Made by a program: the position numbers and the translations under genes
The notes under the pieces: generated by a model
Told to the model about the DNA's origin: nothing
The model's database searches: none
The model's input: only the letters and a program-made list of their open reading frames with translations
Assembly: GCA_001507425.1 (NCBI GenBank)
Contig: LMAJ01000023.1
Location: 20,305 to 84,304 of the forward strand
Source: Flavobacteriaceae bacterium CRH
GTDB lineage: Bacteria; Bacteroidota; Bacteroidia; Flavobacteriales; Flavobacteriaceae
Direction: 5' to 3'
Length of the DNA stretch: 64,000 nucleotides
Shown here: one piece after another, positions 34,403 through 42,584 of the stretch
How the letters are laid out: every line of letters starts with the position of its first letter
Position numbering within the stretch: position 1 is the stretch's first letter

Positions 34403-36016
34403 TTATTTTTTATGCGTATTTACTGCAGCAGCCACAAAATGCACAAAAATTGGATGTGGATTTGCAACGGTACTTTTGTATTCAGGGTGGTATTGTACAC
34501 CAATGAAAAACGGGTGATTTTCTAACTCGATGATTTCAACCAAACCAGTATCCGGATTTACTCCAGAAGCCTTTAATCCAGCCTTTTGCAATTCATCTGC
34601 GTATTTATTATTGTATTCGTAACGGTGACGGTGACGTTCTGAAATTGTTTTTTGACCGTAGATTTTATGTGCTAAAGTATTTGGCTTAATATCACATTTC
34701 CAGGCACCAAGACGCATTGTTCCACCTTTATCTGTAATTGTTTTTTGCTCTTCCATCAAATTCACAACCGGATGAGGCGTTTTCTCATTCATCTCAGTAG
34801 AATTCGCTTCTGCATAACCTAAAATATTTCTTGAATATTCGATTACAGACATTTGCATTCCTAAACAAATTCCGAAAAACGGAATATTATTTTCACGTGC
34901 AAAACGAACTGCTTCAATTTTTCCTTCAATACCTCTTTCTCCAAAACCAGGTGCAACTAAAACCCCGTCAAGAGATCCTAATTTCTCTTCAATATTATCA
35001 CTTGTAATATGTTCTGAATGTATAGAAATTACGTTAACTTTAGTTTCGTTTGAAGCTCCCGCATGAATAAATGCTTCTAAAATAGATTTGTAACAATCCT
35101 GCATTTCTACGTATTTTCCAATCAAACCAATATTTACAGTGTGTTTTGGATTTTTTAATCTGCGTAAAAAAGTATTCCAGTTTTTTAAATCCGGAGCGGC
35201 TTTTTTAGGTAAATCTAATTTTTTCAAAGCTACTACATCTAATCCTTCTTCAAGCATTAAATTTGGAACTTCGTATATTGTTGAAGCGTCAATAGACTGA
35301 ATTACAGCTTCTCTTTTTACATTACAAAATAAAGCTAATTTATTACGCAATTCATCTGAAAGCTCGTGCTCTGTTCTACAAACTAAAATATCAGCTTTGA
35401 TACCACTTTCCATCAATGTTTTTACGGAGTGTTGTGTAGGTTTTGTTTTTAATTCACCTGCAGCAGCCAAAAATGGAACTAATGTTAAATGAATAACAAT
35501 TCCGTTATTTTCTCCCAGCTCCCAAACCAACTGACGAACAGACTCTATATAAGGTAAAGATTCAATATCACCTACCGTTCCGCCAATTTCTGTAATTACA
35601 ATATCATAATCGCCTGATTTACCAAGCAATTGCATTCTGTCTTTAATTTCATTCGTAATATGAGGTACAACCTGAACCGTTTTTCCTAAAAACTCCCCTC
35701 TTCTTTCTTTTTCAATAACCGAAAGATAAACTCTTCCTGTAGTAACGTTATTAGCCTGAGAAGTAGGAACGTTCAAAAAACGTTCGTAGTGACCTAAATC
35801 TAAATCAGTTTCAGCACCATCATCTGTTACATAACACTCTCCATGTTCGTACGGGTTTAGTGTCCCCGGATCTACATTAATATACGGATCGAATTTTTGA
35901 ATTGTTGTACGGTAACCTCTTCCTTGTAACAATTTTGCTAAAGATGCTGCGATAATTCCTTTTCCTAAAGAAGAAGTCACACCGCCTGTAACAAAAATAT
36001 ATTTTGTTTGATTCAT
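34403..36016 (-). CDS. pyrG: CTP synthase
   Basis: 537 aa from the ATG at 36016 (MNQTKYIFVTGG); 24 extra in-frame residues upstream are not family-like and run over the promoter. The amidoligase domain carries GGVTSSLGKG and the EIGGTVGDIES motif. The class I glutaminase domain has GICLGMQ (nucleophile cysteine), and QYHPE supplies the histidine and glutamate. It makes CTP from UTP, ATP and glutamine. Strong promoter element at 36056-36063. Confidence 0.98.
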   Translation of the reverse strand: MNQTKYIFVTGGVTSSLGKGIIAASLAKLLQGRGYRTTIQKFDPYINVDPGTLNPYEHGECYVTDDGAETDLDLGHYERFLNVPTSQANNVTTGRVYLSVIEKERRGEFLGKTVQVVPHITNEIKDRMQLLGKSGDYDIVITEIGGTVGDIESLPYIESVRQLVWELGENNGIVIHLTLVPFLAAAGELKTKPTQHSVKTLMESGIKADILVCRTEHELSDELRNKLALFCNVKREAVIQSIDASTIYEVPNLMLEEGLDVVALKKLDLPKKAAPDLKNWNTFLRRLKNPKHTVNIGLIGKYVEMQDCYKSILEAFIHAGASNETKVNVISIHSEHITSDNIEEKLGSLDGVLVAPGFGERGIEGKIEAVRFARENNIPFFGICLGMQMSVIEYSRNILGYAEANSTEMNEKTPHPVVNLMEEQKTITDKGGTMRLGAWKCDIKPNTLAHKIYGQKTISERHRHRYEYNNKYADELQKAGLKASGVNPDTGLVEIIELENHPFFIGVQYHPEYKSTVANPHPIFVHFVAAAVNTHKK

Positions 36017-36055
36017 TCTGTTGTTGTTTGTATTGTAGTTGTGTAAAAAACTTGG

Positions 36056-36063
36056 CAAAAGTA
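36056..36063 (-). promoter_or_regulatory. -7 promoter element for pyrG
   Basis: TACTTTTG on the minus strand, 39 bp before the chosen ATG. The nearest TTG-type box is 22 bp upstream, a little far. Confidence 0.5.
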
Positions 36064-36206
36064 CAAATTTAATTAGACAATTTATCAATTAGATATTGAG
36101 ATAATTTGCAAATTTTTAAACAGAACGATTACTTCCTTTTATAATCGATAATTTTAACTTTTAATTAAAGGTTTTATTGAAGAATGTGTTGCTTTCAAAA
36201 AATAAT

Positions 36207-36599
36207 TTAAATAAGGATCAAGTTGTAAAATGAAAAAATGAAGTATGCAAAACTAAAAACTACATCAAAATTTCTAACCAAATTAAAATTTGAAAGCTTA
36301 ATAACAGCATTGATAGTAATACGAAACAATAATTGAACAAGAAAAAACAAAAAGATTTTTATACTATAAGTATTCAGAAAAATGGCTTCTTTAAAATTAA
36401 ATCTCAGAATCTGCGAAAAAGCTCTCGTTAACCCACGGCTTTTGCAATAAGCCTCAGGCAAACCTTCGCAGGACGATCGCAAACCAATATTGATTAAGGG
36501 CGACAGATAACTATAAAAAAAGATAAACAGGATTAATAGAGCAAAAATCGTGTTTATCTTTTTATAAGAATCTATTTTGTAAGATGTTTTGACCTCCAC
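36207..36599 (-). CDS. Divergent DUF2752-like membrane protein
   Basis: 130 aa with about three membrane helices. The segment YCKSRGLTRAF, followed by FKEAIFLNTYS and a hydrophobic stretch, matches the DUF2752 pattern C-x-x-C-G-LTR-A-F ... A ... N, except that the second cysteine-glycine position is altered. Function unknown. It is 12 bp downstream of the DUF4190 gene and probably in the same unit. Confidence 0.6.
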   Translation of the reverse strand: MEVKTSYKIDSYKKINTIFALLILFIFFYSYLSPLINIGLRSSCEGLPEAYCKSRGLTRAFSQILRFNFKEAIFLNTYSIKIFLFFLVQLLFRITINAVIKLSNFNLVRNFDVVFSFAYFIFSFYNLILI

Positions 36600-36611
36600 A
36601 AAAAAGTATAT

Positions 36612-37031
36612 TTATTTTGATTCTTCAGCTGTAATAACTGAATCAATTACAATTTCGGCATCGTTATTTAGAGAATCGTGTTTTTGAATTTTTTCTGTTT
36701 GAACCTTTAGAGAATCAATAGCATTGCTTATTTCATCTTTATGAGAAAGCATAGCTACTCCCAAAATACCTAATGTAACGACCAGCCAAATAAAAATAAA
36801 TACTGTCGTAGCAATTCCTACCAATAAACCCGCTATCGGCATTGTTGTAGAGGCATTTTCTTTTTTAGCCTGAGATATTCCAATCGCACCAAAAACAATT
36901 GACAAAACTCCCATAATTACTGCAACAAAACCTAAACATGGGAGAAAAGCTGCAATACCGCCTACAATCCCTAATATTAAAGCAGCAACACCCATTCCCT
37001 GGCCTGCATCCGATTGATAATTTATCTTCAT
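36612..37031 (-). CDS. DUF4190 domain membrane protein
   Basis: 139 aa with two long glycine/alanine-rich membrane segments (about residues 12-50 and 66-95), the helix pair of DUF4190 (GMGVAALILGIVGGI, FGAIGISQAKK). A charged C-terminal tail of 40 residues faces the cytoplasm or periplasm. The function of the family is unknown; it often occurs in small envelope proteins. A promoter element is at 37051-37058. Confidence 0.82.
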   Translation of the reverse strand: MKINYQSDAGQGMGVAALILGIVGGIAAFLPCLGFVAVIMGVLSIVFGAIGISQAKKENASTTMPIAGLLVGIATTVFIFIWLVVTLGILGVAMLSHKDEISNAIDSLKVQTEKIQKHDSLNNDAEIVIDSVITAEESK

Positions 37032-37050
37032 CTTTTATTTGTTAATTTTA

Positions 37051-37058
37051 CAAAAATA
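37051..37058 (-). promoter_or_regulatory. -7 promoter element for the DUF4190 gene
   Basis: TATTTTTG on the minus strand, 19 bp before the start codon. Confidence 0.45.
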
Positions 37059-37191
37059 GAGAAACCTTAACTCGAAAATAATATTAAAAAACAAAGTTAT
37101 CAACAAGTAAAAATGACTCTTCTTACTAACTTTTACAAAATTAGAAGTTACATTTTTTTTTAAAGTTTTAGATAATTTCTGACGATCGGAT

Positions 37192-37428
37192 TTACTTTAA
37201 AGGTTTCGGATACTGCTTTTTAATATTCCGAATCAATTCTTCCAATCCATTTAATTTTAACTCGTAAATAAGCGCCAATTGTTGCCCTAATTCTCCATTA
37301 GGAAATCCTTTATTATGATACCAAACCACATAATATTCAGGTAAATCGATTAAAAAACGACCTTCGTATTTTCCGAAAGGCATTTTGGTGTGCGCTAATT
37401 TGATGAGATTTTTTTTGTCTTGTTCCAT
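37192..37428 (-). CDS. DUF3820 family protein
   Basis: 78 aa, covering the DUF3820 domain: MPFGKYEG, LIDLPEYYVVWYHNKGFPNG and GQQLALIYELK. The family has been called a putative quorum-sensing-regulated virulence factor, but its biochemical role is not known, and the shape resembles small nucleic-acid-associated domains. The leader between the promoter-like TAGCTTTG (37495-37502) and the ATG contains a strong hairpin with a T run. Confidence 0.85.
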   Translation of the reverse strand: MEQDKKNLIKLAHTKMPFGKYEGRFLIDLPEYYVVWYHNKGFPNGELGQQLALIYELKLNGLEELIRNIKKQYPKPLK

Positions 37429-37443
37429 TTTTTTGAAGAAAAA

Positions 37444-37487
37444 AGAAGCAAGAAGAAAGAATATAGATTTTCTCTCTTCTTGCTTCT
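37444..37487 (-). terminator. Terminator-like hairpin in the DUF3820 leader
   Basis: 13-bp perfect arms (37444-37456, 37475-37487; core AGAAGCAAGAAGA). In the minus-strand RNA the hairpin is followed by a U run and then, after 15 bases, the DUF3820 ATG. It may end the nagB transcript, or attenuate DUF3820 if the promoter at 37495-37502 is used. Confidence 0.65.
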
Positions 37488-37494
37488 AATGGTA

Positions 37495-37502
37495 CAAAGC
37501 TA
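37495..37502 (-). promoter_or_regulatory. -7 promoter element before the leader hairpin
   Basis: TAGCTTTG on the minus strand fits TAnnTTTG. The predicted transcript would begin almost at the hairpin. Confidence 0.4.
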
Positions 37503-37519
37503 TTGTATTTTTTTTATTT

Positions 37520-37583
37520 TTCGCCACAGATTAAAGGATTAAAATGATTTTATTATTCTGTGAAAATCTTTTAATCTGTGGCA
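37520..37583. repeat. Dispersed inverted repeat, family C
   Basis: GCCACAGATTAAAGGATT begins at 37523 and AATCTTTTAATCTGTGGC ends at 37582, giving imperfect arms that form a hairpin. The same GCCACAGATTA text occurs inside the element at 52327-52465. Confidence 0.65.
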
Positions 37584-37589
37584 AAAAAA

Positions 37590-37630
37590 ACTTAACGTCT
37601 TAGTTCCTCAGAACCTTAGCACCTTAGTAA
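37590..37630. repeat. Dispersed repeat, family B, over the nagB stop codon
   Basis: CTTAGTTCCTCAGAACCTTAG is the reverse complement of the core at 17553-17598. The repeat continues over the TAA of the NagB-PIG-L gene, which ends at 37624. Confidence 0.6.
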
Positions 37631-39552
37631 TGCCATCTCACGAAAGCTTCCATTGCGGCATAACTTGCTAAACCTAATTGCTGGTACAAAGCAGCTGTTT
37701 CGCGGTTTCTGTCTTCGGCTCTTTGCCAAAATTCTCTGGCATCAGTTCCCTGAAAAACAACACCATCTTTTTGAGATTGGTGTTTGAAAATTCCGTGACG
37801 TTTTGACAAAACCTGATCAGGGCTCATTGGCACAGCCATTTCAACTTCGTCAATTCCCCATTCCTGCCAAGCTCCGCGGTATAACCACAACCAGCAATCA
37901 TCCATAAATGATTTTGGTTTTAATACTTTTACAGCTTCAAAAATAGCATCCAGACAAACTTTATGTGTTCCGTGCGGATCTGCTAAATCTCCTGCAGCGT
38001 AAATTTGGTGTGGTTTTATTTTTTCAATTAAATCAACTGTTAATTGAATATCCTCCGGTCCGATTGGTTTCTTTTCGATGGTTCCGGTTTCATAAAACGG
38101 AAGTTCCATAAAATGAATTTGATCATCGTTCAGACCCACAAAATGACTTGTTGCTCTTGCCTCACCTTTTCTGATTAATCCTTTTATATAACGTACTTCA
38201 GGAATATCAATTTCACTGTTCTTTTTATTGGTTAAAAAAGTAACTGCCTTTTGATAAATATTCTCTGCTTCTGCACTTTTGATACCGAATTTTTCATTGT
38301 AATCTGTAACGAATCTTGCAAAACGCAACGCTTCATCATCTGCTACAGCAATATTCCCTGAGGTTTGATACGCTACATGCACTTCATGCCCCTGCTCTTG
38401 CAAACGCATAAAAGTTCCTCCCATACTGATAATATCATCATCCGGATGCGGGCTAAAAATCAATACACGTTTTTTAGCAGGTTCTGCTCTTTCAGGACGG
38501 TTTGAATCATCTGCATTTGGTTTTCCACCCGGCCATCCTGTAATTGTATTTTGTAACTTATTAAATATTTTAATATTGATGTCGTATGCCGGACCTGAAT
38601 CTGCCAATAAATCGCTCATTCCGTTTTCGATATAATCGGCATCAGTAAGCATTAAAATTGGTTTTTTTAGATCTAATGCCAATCCTAAAACTGCTTTACG
38701 GATTAATTTATCAGACCAGATTACTTTTTCAACCAGCCAAGGTCTGTTGATTCTCGTTAGTTTAGAAGACGCTTCTTTGTCTAAAACAAAAACTGCATTA
38801 TTATGTTCTTGCAAAAATGAAGCTGGAATCTGGTTCGTCACTTCATCTTCAACCGATTTTTTGATGATATTGGCTTTTCCTTCTCCCCAGGCCATCAAAA
38901 TAACCTGTTTAGCTTCCATAATTTTTTTAACCCCAAGTGTAATTGCCGTTCTTGGTGTATTGCTTAATCCTGAAAAATCTTTGCTTGCGGCAACTCTTGT
39001 GATATGATCAAGCGCCACCAAACGTGTTTTTGAATTTTGAAGCGAACCTGACTCGTTAAAACCAATATGTCCGTTTCCTCCAATTCCAAGAATTTGCAAA
39101 TCGATTCCGCCCAAAGCTTCAATTTTAGCTTCGTATTCATGGCAATAATCTGCAATTTGTTCTTTCGTTAAAAGTCCGTCAGGAACATGAGCGTTTTCAG
39201 GCAGAATATCAACGTGATCAAACAACAGTTCTTTCATAAAACGAACATAACTATTGATTGAATTTGGTTCCATCGGATAATATTCATCCAGATTAAAACT
39301 GATTACATTCTTAAAACTCAAACCTTCTTCTTTATGCAAGCGCACTAATTCAGCATACAATCCTTTTGGAGAAGAACCTGTTGCCAAACCTAGAATACAA
39401 GGCTTGTTTTCTTTTTGTTTTGATTGAATTAAAGCTGCAATTTCTTTTGCAACTGCTTTTGAAGCATCAGATGAATTATCAAAAACAACCGTATTGATGT
39501 TTTCGAAACGTTTCTCGAAGCCTGTCGCTTTGTCTATTTTACTTTTTAACAT
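37624..39552 (-). CDS. nagB: Glucosamine-6-phosphate deaminase fused to PIG-L deacetylase-like domain
   Basis: 642 aa, about 2.4 times a normal NagB. Residues about 25-270 are the deaminase (FNLDEYYPM, GIGGNGHIGFNE, with the catalytic aspartate and histidine). Residues about 365-600 are a LmbE/PIG-L domain with the zinc motif SPHPDDDIISMGG and a distal DPHGTH. NagB turns glucosamine-6-P into fructose-6-P and ammonia; PIG-L proteins remove acetyl groups from GlcNAc compounds. The fusion would join deacetylation to deamination, but normal GlcNAc-6-P deacetylation uses NagA, so the second domain's substrate is open. Similar fusions occur in other Bacteroidota. Confidence 0.92.
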   Translation of the reverse strand: MLKSKIDKATGFEKRFENINTVVFDNSSDASKAVAKEIAALIQSKQKENKPCILGLATGSSPKGLYAELVRLHKEEGLSFKNVISFNLDEYYPMEPNSINSYVRFMKELLFDHVDILPENAHVPDGLLTKEQIADYCHEYEAKIEALGGIDLQILGIGGNGHIGFNESGSLQNSKTRLVALDHITRVAASKDFSGLSNTPRTAITLGVKKIMEAKQVILMAWGEGKANIIKKSVEDEVTNQIPASFLQEHNNAVFVLDKEASSKLTRINRPWLVEKVIWSDKLIRKAVLGLALDLKKPILMLTDADYIENGMSDLLADSGPAYDINIKIFNKLQNTITGWPGGKPNADDSNRPERAEPAKKRVLIFSPHPDDDIISMGGTFMRLQEQGHEVHVAYQTSGNIAVADDEALRFARFVTDYNEKFGIKSAEAENIYQKAVTFLTNKKNSEIDIPEVRYIKGLIRKGEARATSHFVGLNDDQIHFMELPFYETGTIEKKPIGPEDIQLTVDLIEKIKPHQIYAAGDLADPHGTHKVCLDAIFEAVKVLKPKSFMDDCWLWLYRGAWQEWGIDEVEMAVPMSPDQVLSKRHGIFKHQSQKDGVVFQGTDAREFWQRAEDRNRETAALYQQLGLASYAAMEAFVRWHY

Positions 39553-39658
39553 AACTATATATTTTCTTTTATTTTTATTTTTTTGGTTTATTTAAGTGAT
39601 TTTCAGAAGTCTTAAATTCTATTAAAAACAAATTAAAATACTTAAAATCAATACAATA

Positions 39659-39689
39659 CAAATATAAAACCTTTCAAATCACAATACAA
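39659..39689 (-). promoter_or_regulatory. Candidate nagB promoter
   Basis: On the minus strand TTG (39689-39687), a 20-bp spacer and TATATTTG (39666-39659). It would give a leader of about 100 bases before the ATG at 39552. Confidence 0.45.
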
Positions 39690-39943
39690 GAAAACTTACT
39701 TTACCCGTTAAACCAGAAATTGATTTAAAAATTCAGTTAAATCTTCAGCATCTTGCAAATTATTATTCCTGAATTGCAATTATTTTGTAAATGTATGCAT
39801 TTTTTTTGCAATACCAAGAAAATACAACTTAATAACTTTTTCTTAACTGCCTGTTATATATGTAAAATATAAACAGTTTTTCAAAATTTTATCATTAATT
39901 CCGAGATGCATATTTTTTGCAATATTTTTTTGCATTAAACGAA

Positions 39944-39971
39944 AAAAGCCATCAGTTTCCTGATGGCTTTT
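39944..39971 (-). terminator. Terminator after osmC
   Basis: 12-bp perfect arms AAAAGCCATCAG (39944-39955) and CTGATGGCTTTT (39960-39971) with a 4-base loop, 20 bp past the OsmC stop codon. Confidence 0.85.
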
Positions 39972-39991
39972 GCAATATTGTTATTATTTAA

Positions 39992-40393
39992 TTACTTCCA
40001 GTTAAAAGTAATTCTCTTTTCGATTTCAGTACTTAAACTTAAAAATACGGGACAACTCATTCCGGCGCGTTCTAAAATAGTTTTTGTTTTTTCATCTACG
40101 TCGCCTTTCATTTCAAAAATAATTTCGATTGCACCAATTCGTCTTGGTTCGGCATTCATTATTTTAGTTACTTCAGCTGTTGAGTCGTTAATATTAACAT
40201 TCAAATCACGGGCTTTAATTCCCATAATTGTCATCATACAACTTGCTAAAGCATTAGCAACTGTATCAGTTGGAGAAAATGCTTCTCCTTTTCCGTTATT
40301 ATCTAATGGCGCATCAGAAATGATTTCACTTCCTGATTGCACATGAATTGATTTTGTTCTTAAATCTCCTAAATAGGTTACTTTCGATGTCAT
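39992..40393 (-). CDS. OsmC family peroxide-detoxification protein
   Basis: 133 aa, the usual length. The two redox cysteines are in ALASCMMTIMG and AGMSCPVFLS. OsmC/Ohr proteins reduce organic hydroperoxides with these thiols; the general YhfA-like subgroup fits better than Ohr. Its ATG overlaps the stop codon of the upstream LysM gene by one base, so translation of the two is probably coupled. Confidence 0.9.
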   Translation of the reverse strand: MTSKVTYLGDLRTKSIHVQSGSEIISDAPLDNNGKGEAFSPTDTVANALASCMMTIMGIKARDLNVNINDSTAEVTKIMNAEPRRIGAIEIIFEMKGDVDEKTKTILERAGMSCPVFLSLSTEIEKRITFNWK

Positions 40394-42489
40394 TAATTTG
40401 CTACTTTTAAAGTTAAATCTGTATCATAATACAAAATGTAAACACCTCTGTTAGCGTGTCCTCCATCTTCTTTTTTATAATACTGAAATTTATTATCAAC
40501 TTGTTCCGTTGTGATTGAGTCTGTCGTTTCCTGATATGTTTTTCCCTGAACCAAACGCATCATGGTATCAAAAGTCACATCGAAACCACGGGTTGCATAG
40601 GTATTTGGATTAACTTTATTTTTTAATCTGTATTCTTTTTCAAAAATTAAAACAGGCTGTTCATCACTTTCACGCGTTACAGAAGGGTACATTAATTTTA
40701 GCTTCACCAAATTATCAAAAGTAATTTCATCTGTATCAAGTGTACTGTTTGGTTCTAAAATCACCAACTGTACCTGACATGTTTTTTGCGCATCTAACAA
40801 AGCTTTTATAGTTGTTTTAACCATCGCAGTGTTGCCGGTTTCCATCACCACATAATTCATTCGGTTTGGCAATAAAAGACTTTTTAAATTTGCTACATCT
40901 AAACCTCCTGTTTCTGACAATGCAGCAAAAACAACTCCTTTTTGATTTTGTTTGATATAACTTATTACCGATTCTTTCTTCTTGTCAACAACAGCAACAA
41001 TGTTTCCGTTTTTAGCACGCATATAATCAAAAACAGCATTTCTAACGACATCATTTGTTGGTATCGATTGATATAAATTATCAATTGGATTAGCTGAATC
41101 CTTTGATAATGGAGAAATTACAGGCACATTATATAATCTTAATGAGTTAGCAGTAGCTTCAGCATTACTTTGGTAAAATGGCCCGATGACAGCATTAGCA
41201 TCCTGCAATTTATTTTGAGAAATTAAGCTAGTTATATTTGAAGTATTTTTGGTTTCCTGGGAATCATAAATAGCCACATCAATTGGTAATTTTAAGGCTT
41301 TCGCCGAATCTATAGCCATTAAAGCACCAGAATAAAAATCAAGTGTCATATTCAGGAATTTATCCTTTTTTAACTTGGTTGCAATATTTGTAGTGTCATT
41401 TTGAATTTTAGCTAAATTAAAAGGCAGCAATAAAACCACTTTTTTACGTTCATTCTGACCTCTTTTTTTAGTTAATTCAACCACTTCCGGATCTGCCGAA
41501 ACGGTTTCGGATTTTACTTTTTCAAGAATTTTGATAGATCCGCCTGTGCTTTCAACTGGTTTTTCTACAGTTTTTTCAGCTGTTTGTTGTGGCTGTTGTT
41601 GAGCAATAATAGGAACCGGGGCAACAAAGCCCGACGGTACTTTTAAAACCATTCCTTCTTTTAATCCTTCAGAAAGTGACGGATTTAATGCTGTCAATTC
41701 ATCCTGGGTTAACTGAAATGTTCTTGATAAACTATAAAGTGTTTCTTTAGGTTTCACTTGATAATCCATATAAGTTGTCCCTTTTTTCGAAGCTTCATTT
41801 GATTTTTTAGCCTCAACAGGTTTTTCAGTTGCTGCAACCGGAGTTGAAGTTTCAGTTTTAGGTGCCGTTCCTTTTATCGTTAATCTATAGCCAACAGGTA
41901 AATTGGCCACAATATCAGGATTACGTTTTTCTAAATCCTCAATTGTAGTTTTATATTGTTTTGCAATAGAATATTTGGTTTCTTTTGCTACGACATCATG
42001 GTATACATATTTTTCCTGAGCTGTCGATTTTGCAGTCGTTGCCGTTGCTGCGCTTTTTGGTGTTGATCCTTTGCCCGGAATAACTAATATCTGACCGATT
42101 TGCAGGCCATTTGTAACTAAAAATGGGTTTGCTGCTTTTAAAGCGTCATCAGAAACACCGTATTTTTTCTCGATTCCAAACAATGTTTCTTTAGGCTGAA
42201 CTTCGTGCGTAGTTTCTTTTCCTGCTGCAGTAGTTTTTGTTGCTGCAACCTCTTTTTTTACAGCAACTGCTTTACCTGAAGTCGGAATTAATAAAACTGT
42301 ATTAGGCACTAGTCCAGTTCGCGCATCAGGATTTAAGGAGTAAATATCATAAGGTGTAACCTTAAATTTCTCGGCAATCTGATTGATGGTTTCTCCACTT
42401 GAAACTTTATACCTTACTACTTTTTCCTGAGCAAAAGCAGAACAAGTAATAAAAAAAACAAGAGACAATAATGCTAAATAATATTTCAT
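40393..42489 (-). CDS. Exported four-LysM protein with C-terminal periplasmic-binding-like domain
   Basis: 698 aa from the ATG at 42489. Signal peptide residues 1-20 (SAFAQ). LysM domains at about 26-69, 94-138, 162-206 and 242-285 (KVSSGETINQIAEKF, VQPKETLFGIEKKY and so on), separated by Lys/Thr/Ala-rich linkers. From about residue 345 (KVVLLLPFNLAKIQ) the sequence resembles a type I periplasmic binding fold (SGALMAIDSAKAL, AVIGPFYQSNAEATANSLRLYNVPVISPLS). LysM should hold it on peptidoglycan while the C-terminal domain binds a ligand. It is next to a second four-LysM gene and overlaps osmC. Confidence 0.88.
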   Translation of the reverse strand: MKYYLALLSLVFFITCSAFAQEKVVRYKVSSGETINQIAEKFKVTPYDIYSLNPDARTGLVPNTVLLIPTSGKAVAVKKEVAATKTTAAGKETTHEVQPKETLFGIEKKYGVSDDALKAANPFLVTNGLQIGQILVIPGKGSTPKSAATATTAKSTAQEKYVYHDVVAKETKYSIAKQYKTTIEDLEKRNPDIVANLPVGYRLTIKGTAPKTETSTPVAATEKPVEAKKSNEASKKGTTYMDYQVKPKETLYSLSRTFQLTQDELTALNPSLSEGLKEGMVLKVPSGFVAPVPIIAQQQPQQTAEKTVEKPVESTGGSIKILEKVKSETVSADPEVVELTKKRGQNERKKVVLLLPFNLAKIQNDTTNIATKLKKDKFLNMTLDFYSGALMAIDSAKALKLPIDVAIYDSQETKNTSNITSLISQNKLQDANAVIGPFYQSNAEATANSLRLYNVPVISPLSKDSANPIDNLYQSIPTNDVVRNAVFDYMRAKNGNIVAVVDKKKESVISYIKQNQKGVVFAALSETGGLDVANLKSLLLPNRMNYVVMETGNTAMVKTTIKALLDAQKTCQVQLVILEPNSTLDTDEITFDNLVKLKLMYPSVTRESDEQPVLIFEKEYRLKNKVNPNTYATRGFDVTFDTMMRLVQGKTYQETTDSITTEQVDNKFQYYKKEDGGHANRGVYILYYDTDLTLKVAN

Positions 42490-42584
42490 AATAAGGCTTA
42501 AACAATTAATTTTTAATTCAAAAAACAAGATACTAATTTTTGTCTAAGCAAGATTCAGGCCACTTGTTGTTTTTTAATTCATTA

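Larger units (their letters stand above)
39553..39991. other. 439-bp intergenic region upstream of nagB
   Basis: No coding frame is supported. It holds a candidate nagB promoter (39659-39689), the OsmC terminator (39944-39975), and several TGCA tetramers next to T tracts (39754, 39775, 39796, 39807, 39907, 39918, 39931) that could be regulatory. Confidence 0.6.

Noticed and set aside
39963..40346. A 127-codon plus-strand frame over osmC
   Set aside because: It lies antisense to the well-supported osmC gene and has no recognisable features.
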